From Cocos nucifera (taxonomy: Eukaryota; Streptophyta; Magnoliopsida; Arecales; Arecaceae): DNA of 64,000 bases. Positions 21,637-33,139 of the stretch are shown piece by piece. The translations under genes were made by a program, and so were the position numbers. Location of the stretch: the NCBI GenBank assembly GCA_006176705.1, contig QRFJ01000084.1, forward strand, positions 868,001 to 932,000, read 5' to 3'. Under the pieces are notes generated by a model that searched no databases, had not been told where the DNA came from, and saw only the letters and a program-made list of their open reading frames with translations. Within the stretch, counting starts at the first letter, position 1, and every line of letters begins with the position of its first letter.

Positions 21637-22625
21637 AATTTTTGGCACCAAAAATTATAGTACAGTTGCTTCAATTAATTAAAAATTAATTAATTAATTT
21701 AAAAAATAAAATAATAAAAAATAAAAATAAAAAAATTATTACTTTTTAGTTTTATTTAGTTATTACTACCTTTCATAATTGATTTCTTGCTTTATATAGT
21801 TTAGATTTTTACTGCTTTTCAGACTTAATCACTTGAATTTATTTTTTTTGCAAAACTATACAATCAAAAACTTAAAATATACTTATAAAAAGATAAAATC
21901 CTAAACCCTTAAAATCACTGACATCTCATAACATTTAATTAATTTAGCAAAATTAAAAATATAATATAAAATTAATTTTTAATATATTTGGACATTTTGT
22001 TTGATTTGCATTGCATATCCATATCATACTTTAAGGGCACAATCCATTAAACAAGATATGGTGGAGATTTGATCATCCTTTCTTAGCCCACAAATCATCA
22101 TCCTACAAATGGCATTGACCTAAGCCTTTTACTTAAAATCAATTAGACGTTGGTCCTTAAGGATATTTGAGCTCATTAGGATAAGAAAACTCTAGAGTTG
22201 ACCGAATTCGAATTGGTTAATTATTCGGTGTCTAAGGCAAGTGGTTCAGGGATGACTGGATGCAAAAGAAGGTGGTTTATAATTGATTCCATTAGCTTAC
22301 CTGACCAAGCATGATTAGTGTCTAAGGCAAGCAATGGGGGGTCCCACCGACCTTACACTTACCTGACCAATTGATTGGCTGATTCTTTACTTGGAGGGCT
22401 TGAAGAAAATCTTGGCAGTTAGGAGCTATCTAGATCTAGGTAAACCCTAGGATAGAGAGTCCTTACCTGCTTAACTTGTTTGTCTTTACAATTCAAACCC
22501 TAATTAAAACACTCTTTTCTATCATCCCTAGTTTTAGGACTCTTTAGGGCTCTCATCTTTAAAATTCTCTCTCCTCATTTTTTTATTCTTTAAAATAAAA
22601 TAAAATAAAATAAATAAATAATTAG
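21637..22625 (+). other. Primer-site region and leader of element F
   Basis: It opens AATTTTTGGCACCAAAAATT, resembling the AATTTTTGGCGCCGTTG start of Tat/Athila-type internal regions with a degraded primer site. It is otherwise non-coding and AT-rich, with an (AAAAT)n microsatellite at about 22589-22622 just before the gag-like ATG at 22626. Confidence 0.55.
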
Positions 22626-23160
22626 TGATGGATTTAGATAATTTATTTGCTGATCTATTTCGTAGAGTAGATCGTCTAGAAGCCAATAAAAATCTTTCAT
22701 ACCCATCTTTTCTTCTTGCACAACAAGTTTGTGCAATCTGTTTGAGCCTCACCCACTTTGCAAGAAGATGTCCAAACTAATTTTCTGAGTATATGTATGA
22801 GCATAATTATCAAGATCAAATCCATATAGCCTACAAATTAGGAAATAATTCATACTATAATACCTATAATTCAAGATGGGGGGCTCAACCAAATTTTTTG
22901 TGGCAGTCACAACCTGTGATTACCCCGGTGCCACAAGGACCTACTTTCGTGGATACACCTTATAATATGCCCTATCCACATTATCAAATCTCTCCAAATA
23001 ATAGTGAGTCAATTTTTGAGGAGAGGATTCAGCAAGCAATAGACGAGTTAGAATTTACCATTCAACTATTGAATACTCTAGATGACCAAAAGCCTACATC
23101 TCTAGCAACTATTAATAAGTTTATACAGACCGCGAACCAACTGATAAATTCAACCACCTA
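22626..23160 (+). pseudogene. Gag C-terminus with CCHC zinc knuckle, gypsy type
   Basis: From ATG 22626 the frame reads MDLDNLFADLFRRVDRLEAN and reaches CAICLSLTHFARRCP, a complete CX2CX4HX4C zinc knuckle, before a TAA stop. After the stop a second open segment (22793-23161, 122 aa) is rich in Asn, Gln, Tyr and Pro (YNSRWGAQPNFLWQSQP). It resembles the low-complexity linker after the knuckle in Athila/Tat gag and ends with a helical region (ERIQQAIDELEFTIQLLN). The N-terminal gag core is missing. The knuckle would bind RNA if translated, but the product is a fragment. Confidence 0.65.
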
Positions 23161-23602
23161 AGTCATTGCTTGTATGAAAATACAATCAGATCAATTAGCC
23201 ATAGCTTTTAGTAAAAGTGAGTTATCTAATCAATCTGAAAGTGAACCTGAGGGACCATATATGACTAAAAATTTTAATGTTCCAGAAGCTTTTCCTAAAC
23301 AATCACATTTAACTCTTGAAAAAAAAAAATGGTTATAGAATAACCCTCTAAAACCAAAAAGACCATCTTAGATCATATAATTGAAGAAAAATATAGAAAA
23401 AAATCAAGAACCATAGGATATACCAAATCCATCATCTTACTTATATATGGATCCATCCCTAAGATTATCCAATTCTTTTAATGGGGATGGACAAACTGAT
23501 GAGATGATTGAATTAATAGAGACTTTCCATGAACCATAAGTAAATAAGACATTAGAGAAAGCTTCACCCATAATTCTTTCTCATGATTCATTAAATCCCT
23601 AT
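23161..23602 (+). other. Degenerate linker between gag and pol relics of element F
   Basis: This 440-bp stretch translates, with several stops, into acidic and Ser/Asn-rich segments (SELSNQSESEPEGPY, SFNGDGQTDEMIEL) resembling the region between gag and protease in gypsy elements. No protease motif is found. Confidence 0.4.
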
Positions 23603-24354
23603 TTGGCTCATTATGAGATGGATGATTTTGATGATGATGATGGGTACAATACAGAAGTTAATGATCAAATAGATAAACCCAACCCCAAAACCATCCCACT
23701 ATGGATAGAAAATTTTGAGCCACCACCTAGCCCACCAATAGCCTCCTTGTTAGAACCCCCAATTGATCAAGAATTAAAACCACTTTTTAATGAATCTACT
23801 GACACCCTACCAGTAATACCTACCCAGGAAGACCAACTTATGGATGTTGTACAAGCACATAAAGAAGCTATAGGATGGGATATAGCTGAAATAAGGGATA
23901 ATGATTTTATAAATGATTTTTCTGTATTCGGCACAACTTTCAAGGATAGCCTCCAAAATTTATCTATAATATTAAAATGATGTATGGAGGTAAATTTAAA
24001 ATTAATTTAAAAAAATACCATAATTTAGAATAGGAAGAGTTGACGTCAAGATATATTGAACCCAAGAAAGGGATTGGGGTAGATCAGGTTATGGTTGAAG
24101 TAATTTCTAAACTATCACCCCTAATTTTGGCCCAACAAACACAATCTCTTCCTAATCATAAAAACTATGCTAATTTTAGATTCTGGTATAGAATGCTTGC
24201 ACTAAATACCTTCTTGATCATGGCTAAATCTAAACATTGTAAAGCATTCCATGAACGATTTACTTCCATGATGACAAGGCCTCTTGATTGGCCTTATTTT
24301 TTTGAAACCTTGAAGGATGTATTAAAAATAATTATATATAAAACTCCTTCATAG
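23603..24354 (+). pseudogene. Gypsy reverse transcriptase relics joined by a deletion
   Basis: The first segment (23603-23980) contains LKPLFNESTDTLPVIP and VQAHKEAIGWDIAEIRD, like the N-terminal edge of Tat/Athila RT (the 'LKPLP...TLPVII...HKxAIGWxIADI' pattern). The second (24040-24354) contains KGIGVDQVMVEVISKLSP and, further on, KAFHERFTSMMTRPLDWPYF. These look like the connection between RT and RNase H ('GIxVDxxKVEVIxKLPPP' and 'AFxxLKxxLTSAPI'). The whole polymerase palm, including its Asp-Asp motif, is missing between them. The region carries stops and cannot encode an active enzyme. Confidence 0.6.
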
Positions 24355-25482
24355 GGTCCGACTGAAGACGTTAAACTTAGCACTTATTGAGAGGCAACCC
24401 AGCTTTAGATTTTGCATTTGAATTTTCTTTTTGTTTTTAGTTTACTTTTCTTTTAGGACTAAGTTGGGGGGAGAACTACAAATCCATACTGAATGAAGAA
24501 CAAATAAATCCAGACCAAGATCAGAAACAAATTAAGCCAGGTGAATTCTTTCCTTGTTATTTTTCTTATCTTTTTATCACACTCTATTTCTTTCCTCCAT
24601 TGAGGATAATGAAAATTAAGTTGGGGAGGAAGGATAAATTAAAAACTTTTAAGTCCTCAAGTATAGTGATAATTAGTTTTATGTCCCTAATTTCATGCCG
24701 ATTTAAAATTTTTCAGATATTTTAATCGATGATTGATTAATGGTCTAGAGAATTTTTGAAATACTGAGGATCCAATTATTAAGAAAATCCAATAAATGAT
24801 CAAGTCCAGATAGACAAATTTTTGAGTAATTCTAAAACCTTCTTCCAGCTTATATTCGATAAAGAATCTACTTTATATGGATATGAGTGAAAAAAAAATT
24901 ATTATACAAAAAAAATTTAAAAAAAAGAAAAAAAATAAAAAGTAAGTTCTAAATATTGGTCTCCCATCGAGTAACTAGATCCCGTTGCCTAAATAAGCAA
25001 TGTTATTCACGTCAAAAAGTGGGCAATGTGAAAAAGCTTGCTATACAATTAGTTTTAATCTGTAGCCTATTTGACTCGAGTTAGTAAGTCTGAGAGGTGT
25101 TTTACATTTAGTGCCTTAAAACCAACTGATTTAGGAGTCATTGGTCCAAAGCTCACTACAAGGATCAGATAGAAAGCTTAAGGGGTTAAAACATTACACT
25201 AGATTAAAAAAAAAAAAAACTCTAGTCCATACTAAAGAAAGAGGATTTAAAGAATAAATGTGGAGAATTGATTAAAGAAAAGCTCTTAAATTTTATGTTC
25301 TTCACTTAACCACTATATTGGGATAGAATTAATAATCTAATGACGTATTTCTTAAATCTCTAACCAAGTATCAATTAGCTTTAGGATGATCTGAAGAAAC
25401 TTTCATATTTTATCGAGTCGGTACATACTTCTAATTTTTCTTTTTTTTACTTGAGGATGAGTAAAACTTAAGTTGGAAGGTG
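24355..25482 (+). other. Post-pol region and polypurine tract of element F
   Basis: It contains TTGAGAGGCAACCCAGC (24388), then ACTAAGTTGGGGGGAG (24462) and AATTAAGTTGGGGAGG (24613), the usual end-of-pol and purine-run series in Tat/Athila-type elements. The terminal CTTAAGTTGGAAGGTG (25467-25482) is the likely polypurine tract for second-strand priming. No coding frame. Confidence 0.6.
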
Positions 25483-27162
25483 TGATAATCACATAAAATA
25501 CTAAATAAAAGTATTAAAATAATATCATATTTAACATTTATTTAAAAAAATTTATACTTTTATTTATGTTTTATAGGAAAGAAGCCAACCAATGCAAAGA
25601 GGTCGATTTATGGATTCCAACGCAACAAATTTTACTCAAATCGAAGCTAAAAAGAAAAAGTTATGAAGCCCAAAACCTTAAAAGAAAAGAAAAATAAAAA
25701 AAAATTAGACTGATGCACAGTGGACCGATCGGCCAGTCCATGGAAGAAGCGCGGACTGTCCAGCTCATCGCACGCAGTGAATCAGAGCACGCCACGTGGT
25801 GAGCTTAGACCCTTAAAGGGTCTACCAATTTTTTATCGTGGCTCACAAGGGTATTTTCATCATTGTTTCTGATGCGGTGTGCGAGGGTTGGCTGCGGTCT
25901 ATGACACCCGATCTTCATGCAGTCCACAGATGGGTGGCCAATGCCATTGCACGATCCGACGACTGACATCACAATTGATCAGGATCGAACGGCAGACATC
26001 ATCTCCGATTTTAAACAGGACTTCTCTAGCATCTTAAGCACGATCCAATGGGCAAAATCAATCCAGACTTTGATCGAATGGCTAGAAACACATCTAGTAG
26101 GGTTTGCAGTGGTTTTTGGATGGATTTTGAGCCATTTGATCTCAGTTCAATGGCTAGAAACAATCAGACTTCAACAGGGTTTTCTAAATCGACTAGGACC
26201 TAGATTTTGGCTCTGAAAATACCTCTAAAATGCTTGATTTCTCCTCTATTTAAGATTGATTATGCCACCAAGCTGGCAGAGAGCCCATAGGGGCCTTCCA
26301 AGCCTCAAAAAAACCTCTCCAAATCCTCTCTTTCTCCCTCCCTTCTCTTCTCTTCTCCTTTCTTCTTCTTTCTTCTTTCTTTTTCCTTTCCTTTTCTTTT
26401 CTTTTTCCTTTTCTTTAGGAGATCAAAAGATGGTGCGAGTGAGCGAATTCCAAATCATGAGCAGCTAAAGGTCAAATTCTCGGATGAAGATGAAGTCTTC
26501 GAACACAAGTTGTATTTTTATTTTTTATATTTTTTATAATTTTTTTTATGTAATGAATAAATTATTCTCCGACCCAATCCTAAATTCTATCCTCCATGCA
26601 TGAGATTTTAACAAACTCTTTATTAATTGATATTTAAATAGGCTATGTTTATGGAGATGGATTGTGATTAGGAGATACAATCCATGTTCAATTTAATAGT
26701 TTATGTTAAAGAGAATCAGTAAAAGCCATATTACCATTTTTTAAGAATTAAAGTATTGAATAATTTATGATTATATTGAGATGGATTGTAATCGAGAGAT
26801 ATGGTTCATGCCTAAAAAAAATAAATTATAATCATAATTAAATTTTTAAAATAATAAATTCTTGCATTAAAAGAAATTACCGCAAACCCTGTTAGAGATG
26901 GATTCAAAATTCTAAAATATTTTTTATAAATTCAAAAACCCTAATTAAATTAAGTGTTTGCTTTTTTTTGCTAAATTCTCTCTTTAATCTACTTTATTTA
27001 AATTCTTGCTTTAAAATTAAATTAAAAAAAAATTATTTTTAATTATATCGAACGTAACTTAGCCTTCAATCCTCGAGAAAATCGATACCCGACTCACCAC
27101 TATTCTAATTAATTAGTTGATCGGTTTTAATTATCATTTGACGCTCTAATGACAAGCAGTCA
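25483..27162 (+). repeat. 3' LTR of element F
   Basis: A 1680-bp LTR from TGATAATCAC to GCAGTCA. It keeps about 100 bp (25908-26019) absent from the 5' LTR and an extra CTCGAGAAAATCGATACCC segment near 27073. A pyrimidine tract lies at about 26320-26415. The 99-aa open frame at 25917-26216 sits across the extra segment and has no recognisable motif. Confidence 0.8.
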
Positions 27163-27172
27163 AATCTTGAGG

Positions 27173-28548
27173 CCACCACTATTCAACGGTATAAATTATA
27201 CTTTTTGAAAAGCTAAAATGAGAATCTTTATATAAGCTTTAGATTATGATATATGGAGAATCATAACTAAAGGACCACACACACCCATAATTGAAATAAA
27301 TTAAGTGTCGCTTCTTAAACCGAAAAAGGATTGGGATAAGAATGATAAAAAAATGGCTTAATTAAATGCTAAAGCTATTAATATACTTTATTGCTCAATA
27401 GATGTATAAGAATTTAATAAACTATCAATTTGTAAATCAGCTAAAGAAATTTAGAATATATTAGAAATAACTCATGAAGGAACAACCTAAGTTAAATAAT
27501 CTAAAATTAATTTACTTATTTAGAAGTATAAAATATTTAAAAATAAAATAATATAAGTCTATTTCTGATATGTTTATCAGATTTACTAAAATAATTAATA
27601 CTTTAAATGGTCTTGTTCAAAAGGTATACTAACCATGAACTTGTTTGCAAGAATTTAAGATATTTGATAAAGATATGAAAAGAAAAAGTGATAGCCATAC
27701 AAGAAGTGAGAGATCTCGCTAAGCTATTTATAGATAAGTTGATTGGTCCACTCATGACTCATGAGCTGAACATGGCTCAAAAAGAGAAAGAAGAAGAGTC
27801 AAAGAAGAAGAAGACCATTGCCATCAAATTAGCTATCTATTTAGAAGAAAGTGATGAGTCAGAGGAAAATGAAGAAGAAAAAAAAGTGAAGATGAAGATG
27901 AGAACCTAGGACTACTCACTAGAAGGTTCAAGAAGTTTCTTATGAAGAAAGGCTTGAAGAAGGAGAATAAAGAAAATGAAGGAACATCATTTGCTATAAG
28001 TGCAACAAAAGAGGACATTACAAGTCGGACTGCCCCCTACTCAAAAAGAATCCCAAAAGAAGCAAAAAAAGTGCATTGTTGCATATTTGGGGAGATAATA
28101 ACATCTCAAGTTTGGATGAGGAAGAGGACATTGCAAATCTTTGTCTTATAGCCAATGATGATGAGGTGTATCTTAAAAACTCTTCCGAATTCATATTTGA
28201 TGAATTATTTGAAGTCTTTAATGATTTAATAAATAAATATAAAAAAGTTAAGATTGAAAATTAAAGAATTTAAAAAATCTAATCTATTTTTGGATGAAGA
28301 GAATAATAAAATAATTGAGTGAGAAAGAAGATCTTCTAAGAGAAAAGAAAAGATTAGTCGAGGAAAAATAGAATTTAGTAAAAATGAAAAAATCCATGGT
28401 TGAAGAAAAAAGCTTTTGAATTTCAAAAATCTCTTGTTGCTTAGATAGACAATCCAAGAGGGAAAGTGCATTAGGTTTTTTAAAATTTAAAATAATTATA
28501 TATTAAATTAAAAAATAGTGAAGTGATTGTGCTGAAATCTAACACTAA
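27173..28548 (+). pseudogene. Copia gag remnant G (DUF4219/UBN2 with CCHC knuckle)
   Basis: Eleven bases after the F LTR the frame reads PPLFNGINYTF, then KAKMRIFI, ALDYDIWRII and TKGPH, the N-terminal signature of plant copia gag. Further on, with stops, come ILEITHEGTT, KSKINLLI-like sequence and DKLIGPLMTHELNMAQ (27733-27786). A highly charged Glu/Lys stretch follows, then a frame with CYKCNKRGHYKSDCP (27990-28035), a complete zinc knuckle. The similarity ends near 28260. No protease, integrase or RT follows, since CACTA element C begins at 28550. The fragment has no LTR and no intact frame. Confidence 0.75.
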
Positions 28549-28549
28549 T

Positions 28550-29165
28550 CACTACAACAAATAATGCAATTTCCAAAAAAGTCATCACAAAAAGATAATA
28601 TTTGGTTGCTAAAACTTTTTAGCAACCAAAAAATATGATCGATAATTTGGTCGTGGAAGCCCTATCGCCAATTATCTTTGGCGACTGATTTTGTATTTGG
28701 TTGGAAAATATAAATATAAGGCGAGATGGAGTTGGAAAAAATGAAGTCCTTTAATGAGGAATTATTTAGTCACAAAATGGTCAAATTTTCATCACAAAAA
28801 GATGATATTGGTCGACAAAGACTTGATAACTATTGCACCTAATAATTCATTTGCCACTGAAATAGTTGGCCGTAAAAAATCTTATTAATGCCAACCATTT
28901 GTTTTGGTCGTGAAATATTAAGAAAGATCGAACGCCTGTTGTATGAAACAAGTCATTCGCTAACCAAATAATTGGTCGCAAAAAATCTTATCATTACCAA
29001 CCAACTATTTTGGTCATGAAAAATTTAGCATAGCATGCACAACTACTTGCTTTGGTTGGCATTGAGCTAAGGTGATTATTATGAAAATCATTACCAACCA
29101 ACATTTTGGCTGTATAAAAGCAAAGAGTTTTAACAACCAACATTTTGGCTGGGATTTCTTTTTTT
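28550..29165 (-). repeat. Left terminus and subterminal repeats of CACTA element C
   Basis: After CACTACAACAAAT the block has repeated TTTGGTCGC/TTTTGGTTGCTAA motifs and their complements (TTAGCAACCAAA), about a dozen in both orientations, as in 28602-28635 and 28975-29020. The motif differs from those of B (TTAGCGATGG) and D (CTATGGCAGCGG), so three CACTA subfamilies are present. It ends near an oligo-T run at about 29160. Confidence 0.8.
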
Positions 29166-29502
29166 TTTTTTGCCAGCATATCTATTAGATATCTTTGCAT
29201 GTCCCTATATACATACAATAATCCATAACATAGATCTATAATGTTCAAACTATCATTACAAGAAATTGCTAACATCAAAAACATACAAACACTGATTCTT
29301 CAAAAGATCAAACATATGCATAAATAGGTAACAAAATGGTCGAATAGCATGAGTTGAATCTGGCAAAATTCCAACTTCAGTTGACGTTGTTAGTTAGCAT
29401 CCTGCAAGACCCAAAATCAGCAACCTGTGAGGCCCAAAATCAGCAACCTGCATGATAAGTACCTAAATATTATAAAAAACTTAAAGATACATAATCTCTG
29501 CA
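29166..29502. other. Internal sequence of element C before the nested element B
   Basis: No gene recognised. A direct repeat CCCAAAATCAGCAACCTG occurs at about 29410 and 29434. The last three bases, GCA (29500-29502), are the target duplication of element B. Confidence 0.5.
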
Positions 29503-29945
29503 CACTACAAGAATTCTAACTATTAGCAATGGCTAAACATCATTGCTAATAGTCCATCTACCGTTTCCAATCTAAAAATTTTTATCGCTAATTGCCATTA
29601 TTAGCAACGACAAAATTCACCATTGCTAATATGCTTATTAGTGATGGATTTTGCGATAAAAAAATTTTTTCTAATAATTTTTTAATGCTTAAATTATTTT
29701 TCTTAAAAAATATTTGCGACAGCAAAGTCTTGGCTAATATCGTCGCTAATAATTATTAGCGACCAAAAATGCCATCACTAATGTGGTGGTTGAATTTTTA
29801 TATTTTTAAATTAAATAAAAAAATATTTAAAGAATTATTAGCGATGGAGTCTTCATCTCTAAAGTCGTTGCTAATAGTTATTAGAGATGACAGATTCCAT
29901 CTCTAATACCATCACTAATAATTATTTTTTTTAAAAAAAAATGAT
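29503..29945 (-). repeat. Left terminus and subterminal repeats of element B
   Basis: The terminus CACTACAAGAATTC is followed by about ten copies of TTAGCGATGG / CCATCGCTAATA in both orientations (for example 29520-29545, 29838-29860). The same motif recurs at the right end. Confidence 0.85.
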
Positions 29946-30099
29946 AATAATAATTTTTAAAACTTATCTTAATTTTATAATATCTATTTTTATAATTTCA
30001 AAAATAATCTGATAATCAAAAATAAAAAACTAATTATATTTTATTAAAAATATAAATTATATAATTTTTTTATAATTAGTATCAAAAAAATATAATACA
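29946..30099. other. AT-rich spacer between subterminal repeats and TNPA-like gene of B
   Basis: AT-rich sequence with no recognisable coding content. Confidence 0.5.
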
Positions 30100-31945
30100 T
30101 CCAAAAAAAATCAGATTCGATCCTCGTCGTTGCCCACCTCCTCCTGCTTCTCTCCAGCAACTAGTGGATGAGCGCCAAATATTCCAGCATCCTATAATGA
30201 AAAAATAAAATATTATTAGTAAGTTTCGATATGAAAGTGTATCTTTCGATACACTCTTTCGATTCTCGAACAAATTATTTCTACATATTTTATTCGATGA
30301 TACGGAACTATAAACACCTCTGACTCATTGATTGAATAGTTAAATTAAACTTTTAGCCCATAGATCCCCTTTCCAAACTCAAACCTAAATATACGAAGCT
30401 TTTAAAAATTAAAACTTAAAATAATTAAAATAATTTAATAATATAATTCCTTGATGTAATGGCTGGGATAACGAGCCTAGCTAGTCGCACAGCTGCGGAT
30501 CTCAGAGAAGCTCTAGGATCGTGTCGTGGATGGTATCTAGAAGGCTCTGAGATCGCTGGCTCAGAAGCCTCTGCACGACCTCCTCTACATGCGCATCGCT
30601 TCAAGTCTGGGATGTTGAGACCTGTAAGGATGTCGAAGGATATCGAGACAATGAAGGGTCGAAGGTATGGTTGAATCCTATGACCCGGCTCCTATTCACC
30701 CTCCAGGTGGCACTGAGCCATCCCTCAAGGTCAAGGAGGGCTGAGAAAATGGATCATCACCGTACCTCTCAGCAATGTACGTCACGTAACACATTTGCAT
30801 AGTTAAGAAATATATTACTTATAATATAAAAATTAGATCCTGCAATAACTTAATTAGTAAATAAAGTTTGAAGTTCTTACCGCGATTCATCATGACATAG
30901 AATCTAAGTAATCATTGATCCTCCTAGACTGGTGTGTGGCCCACCACAACCACAGCTAGTCTACTAGATGACCCAACTGTCATGCCTATAATAAGTAAAT
31001 AATAAAATCAAATTAATTAAAACATGCATATAAGATTTTTTATAACTCTAGTGAAGAGCTTTGTATTGATTTTTTACCAATCTATCGGCCACAATATGTG
31101 TGCCGACCAAGCCATGCATATATCTGATCAGATTCTGGTGGATGGCCCAATTCTGTCGGACCTTCTGCTACCTACTAGAGTACTTCTCACTCTCCACTAG
31201 TCATAAAGGGCCTGCCATATGTCCGCCCATATCCAGTAATCCATGAAGGATCTCCAATCCGATGGTGACTAAAAATTGGAGTGCTGAATGGCGGACTATC
31301 TGAGGCTATAGAAGCCATCTCGAAGCCTTCATGTGGCCACCTCCTCGAAGATCTGACGGCCAGTCTCCTCATCCTAGAAAGTCTCGAATCGATAGTAGTC
31401 CTGCAAGATAGAAGCAAGCATATATTTATATATAATTAAAATATCAATATATCGAGAATTTATAAATTAAACTAATTTTGACTTACCAAAAACATCCTCC
31501 AGGCAGCATCACATGCTCCAGATGGTCAGCTAAAAAACTTGTTCAGCAGTCTCAGCATCAAGCATTAGTTGATACTAATAACCACACGAGATACTCCAAA
31601 CTCACTAAACATGTTACAAAATTGATTTCGAATAGTAAATATTAACTCTAAAATTGCCAAATTATAGACATATTAATTAATATTGTAGTACTTACGAGTG
31701 GCTCTGAATGTGGAGGAGTTGTCTATCCTTCGGTTGAGTCAAAAGTGCCGCAAGCTAGGCGGGTCCTTGACCATGACTCTGTGTTTGTAAGCCAATCGCT
31801 ATTGTATATGACTGTGGGATCACTAGTGATCCCCTATCATCCGATATGAGTGTGCGGAATCATGCGAGCTAGCCACATGATTGCTCTCTCCTCGAGAGTT
31901 CTATTTTTGACTGGAATAGCTCCGACCTCTAGAAGACATGATGTA
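30100..31945 (-). pseudogene. TNPA-like gene of element B (Transposase_24 type), degenerate
   Basis: Minus-strand exons with Transposase_24-like strings: WITGYGRTYGRPFM or, in the neighbouring frame, YWIWADIWQALYD (31275-31200); RIGPSTRI (31150) and HIVADRLV (31090); and YIAERYGDDPFSQPSL (about 30785-30730), which matches the 'Y...YGEDPSSQPxLD' region. Short AT-rich introns separate them. Frames shift repeatedly and stops are common, so exon limits are uncertain. The plus-strand open frame at 30459-30674 lies opposite this gene and is a shadow. Proteins of this type bind CACTA subterminal repeats; this copy is not expected to be functional. Confidence 0.55.
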
Positions 31946-32604
31946 TAATATTTGAAAATAAAAATAAAAACTAAAGCAAGTAGACAACCTAAAAATTAGC
32001 TCAAATAAAATATGTTTATCAAAACATAACAAAAAGATCAAAATTTAACTGACGTATAACAAAGATTGTTAGTTAGCATTTGCAATGTATCAGCAGTCCA
32101 ATATTTCTCGTCCAACAATATATGATAACGTATTGGTCTGCTGATCTCTTGATTTAAGCATTGTCTAATTCTCATCTAGTAGTACATGATAATCTCAATA
32201 CATGAAAATGTGAAGAAGGCTTAGATCAACCATTGAAAAATAAGGCATTGCGTGTTCCTCTGCATCTTTAACCATGAGGTGGCTGCAAGCGGTTGTCTGC
32301 GATATAACAGATCATCCAAGCTTGCCCTGCATTGCAAGTTCTTTTGCATCAAAGTATGGTGAGTGGTTGCAAGTGATTGTCTATAATGTTATAGACCATC
32401 CAAGCTTGACCATACAACAACAAGAACAGAATGCATCACCTCCATTAAAATGCATCTCGCATAGGCAGGCATCATAGCCTCTATCTCCGAGCCTCCGGCC
32501 GTCTCCTCAAGCTGCAAACTAGAAATATAAATTTTATTAAAAAAAATAATAATAACTTAAAAATAAAACTCATGTGCTCGCATAACCTAGTCATGTGGCA
32601 AGCT
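31946..32604. other. Non-coding segment upstream of the hairpin in element B
   Basis: No gene recognised. A direct duplication of about 50 bp lies at 32281 and 32365, offset by 84 bp (GGCTGCAAGCGGTTGTCTG versus GGTTGCAAGTGATTGTCTA). It accounts for the small open frame at 32274-32477. Confidence 0.5.
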
Positions 32605-32840
32605 CTAAGTCCAAACTCAAGTGTTGGTACCTGCATAGAAAGACGTGGGAGACAATATGCGCAGACGGAAAGCTCTACTTGTCCAATACATTTACTGATG
32701 TACAAGAGCTTAACGATGATAGGATTGAGTATGTGATTAGCACATTTGGTGGATTTGATCTAGTTATTAGTGGAAGTCCATGTAATAATCTTTCAGGTAG
32801 CAACTACCATAGTCTTGATAGACTACAGGAGTTGCTATAG
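32595..32840 (+). pseudogene. Open chimeric fragment with DRM-type methyltransferase motif IV
   Basis: An uninterrupted 81-codon frame, read from an ATG at 32595. It has CWYLHRKTWE (the end of the Transposase-associated-like piece), then DVQELNDDRIE, FGGFDLVISGSPCNNLSGSN and a short tail ending in TAG 32838-32840. The Pro-Cys of GSPCNNL (32772-32792) corresponds to the catalytic cysteine motif of DRM-type cytosine methyltransferases, with the conserved FGGFDLV in front. The homologous copy in A has two stops, so this is the better preserved one. It lacks the cofactor-binding motifs and most of the catalytic domain, so I infer a captured exon fragment rather than an enzyme. Flanking sequence is transposon on both sides. 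Confidence 0.65.
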
Positions 32841-33135
32841 TTATAGCCTTGCTTAGCCTTTAGAGGATAGCAACCTTACTAAGGGTAAGCATGACTATAA
32901 CCATAGCAACCCTGTCCATCATGACTATGGTGGTTGCTATCTAAAAGATTACTATATGGACATCCACCAATAACTAGATAAAATCTACCAAATGTGCTAA
33001 ACATATGCTCAAGCTTATCACCGTTAAGCTCTTGCATATCAACAAGATCTTGGATAAGTAGAGCCTTCGAAGCTCTTACAATTATCTACCAGGAATCGAT
33101 CCCCATATAAGTACCAATGCTTATAATTCGATATA
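32605..33135. repeat. Inverted repeat (hairpin) with DRM-like fragments in element B
   Basis: The arm at about 32605-32855 is matched in reverse complement by about 32870-33135. Shared strings include GTTGGTACC/GGTACCAA-type ends, AGAGCTTAA, CCATGTAATAATCTTT and the GGTTGCTATAGTTATAG centre. The palindromic core (GCTTAGCCTTTAGAGGATAGC facing ACTAAGGGTAAGC) equals the one in block A. Relative to A, the left arm lacks about 200 bp between AAGCTC and GTTGGTACC, so the hairpin is shorter. Confidence 0.8.
32870..33135 (-). pseudogene. Inverted copy of the DRM-type fragment in element B
   Basis: Reverse-complement partner of 32605-32855. On the minus strand around 33060-32940 it preserves a VQELNGD-like segment and the 'CCATATAGTAATCTTTTAG' segment corresponding to CNNL, but the frame is broken. 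It directly precedes the 84-bp array. Like arm 2 in block A, it is most simply one strand of a hairpin. Confidence 0.6.
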
Positions 33136-33139
33136 AATC

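Larger units (their letters stand above)
20091..27162 (+). mobile_element. Non-autonomous Ty3/gypsy-like (Tat/Athila type) LTR element F
   Basis: Two LTRs beginning TGATAATCACATAAAATAC (20091 and 25483) flank about 3.85 kb with a CCHC gag end, short pol relics and the post-pol phrase GAGGCAACCCAGC typical of plant Tat/Athila-related elements. A polypurine-type sequence precedes the right LTR. The protease, integrase and most of the RT are absent. Flanking pentamers differ (GGCGC left, AATCT right), so no target duplication is present. The left flank is an interrupted E LTR, while the right flank is a copia gag remnant. This suggests recombination between two F copies or a flanking deletion. 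Confidence 0.8.

Noticed and set aside
30459..30674. 71-codon plus-strand open frame
   Set aside because: It lies opposite the TNPA-like gene of element B and is not supported by any motif.
32595..32840. A functional DNA methyltransferase gene
   Set aside because: Only a small part of the catalytic domain is present, without cofactor-binding motifs, UBA domains or flanking host exons.
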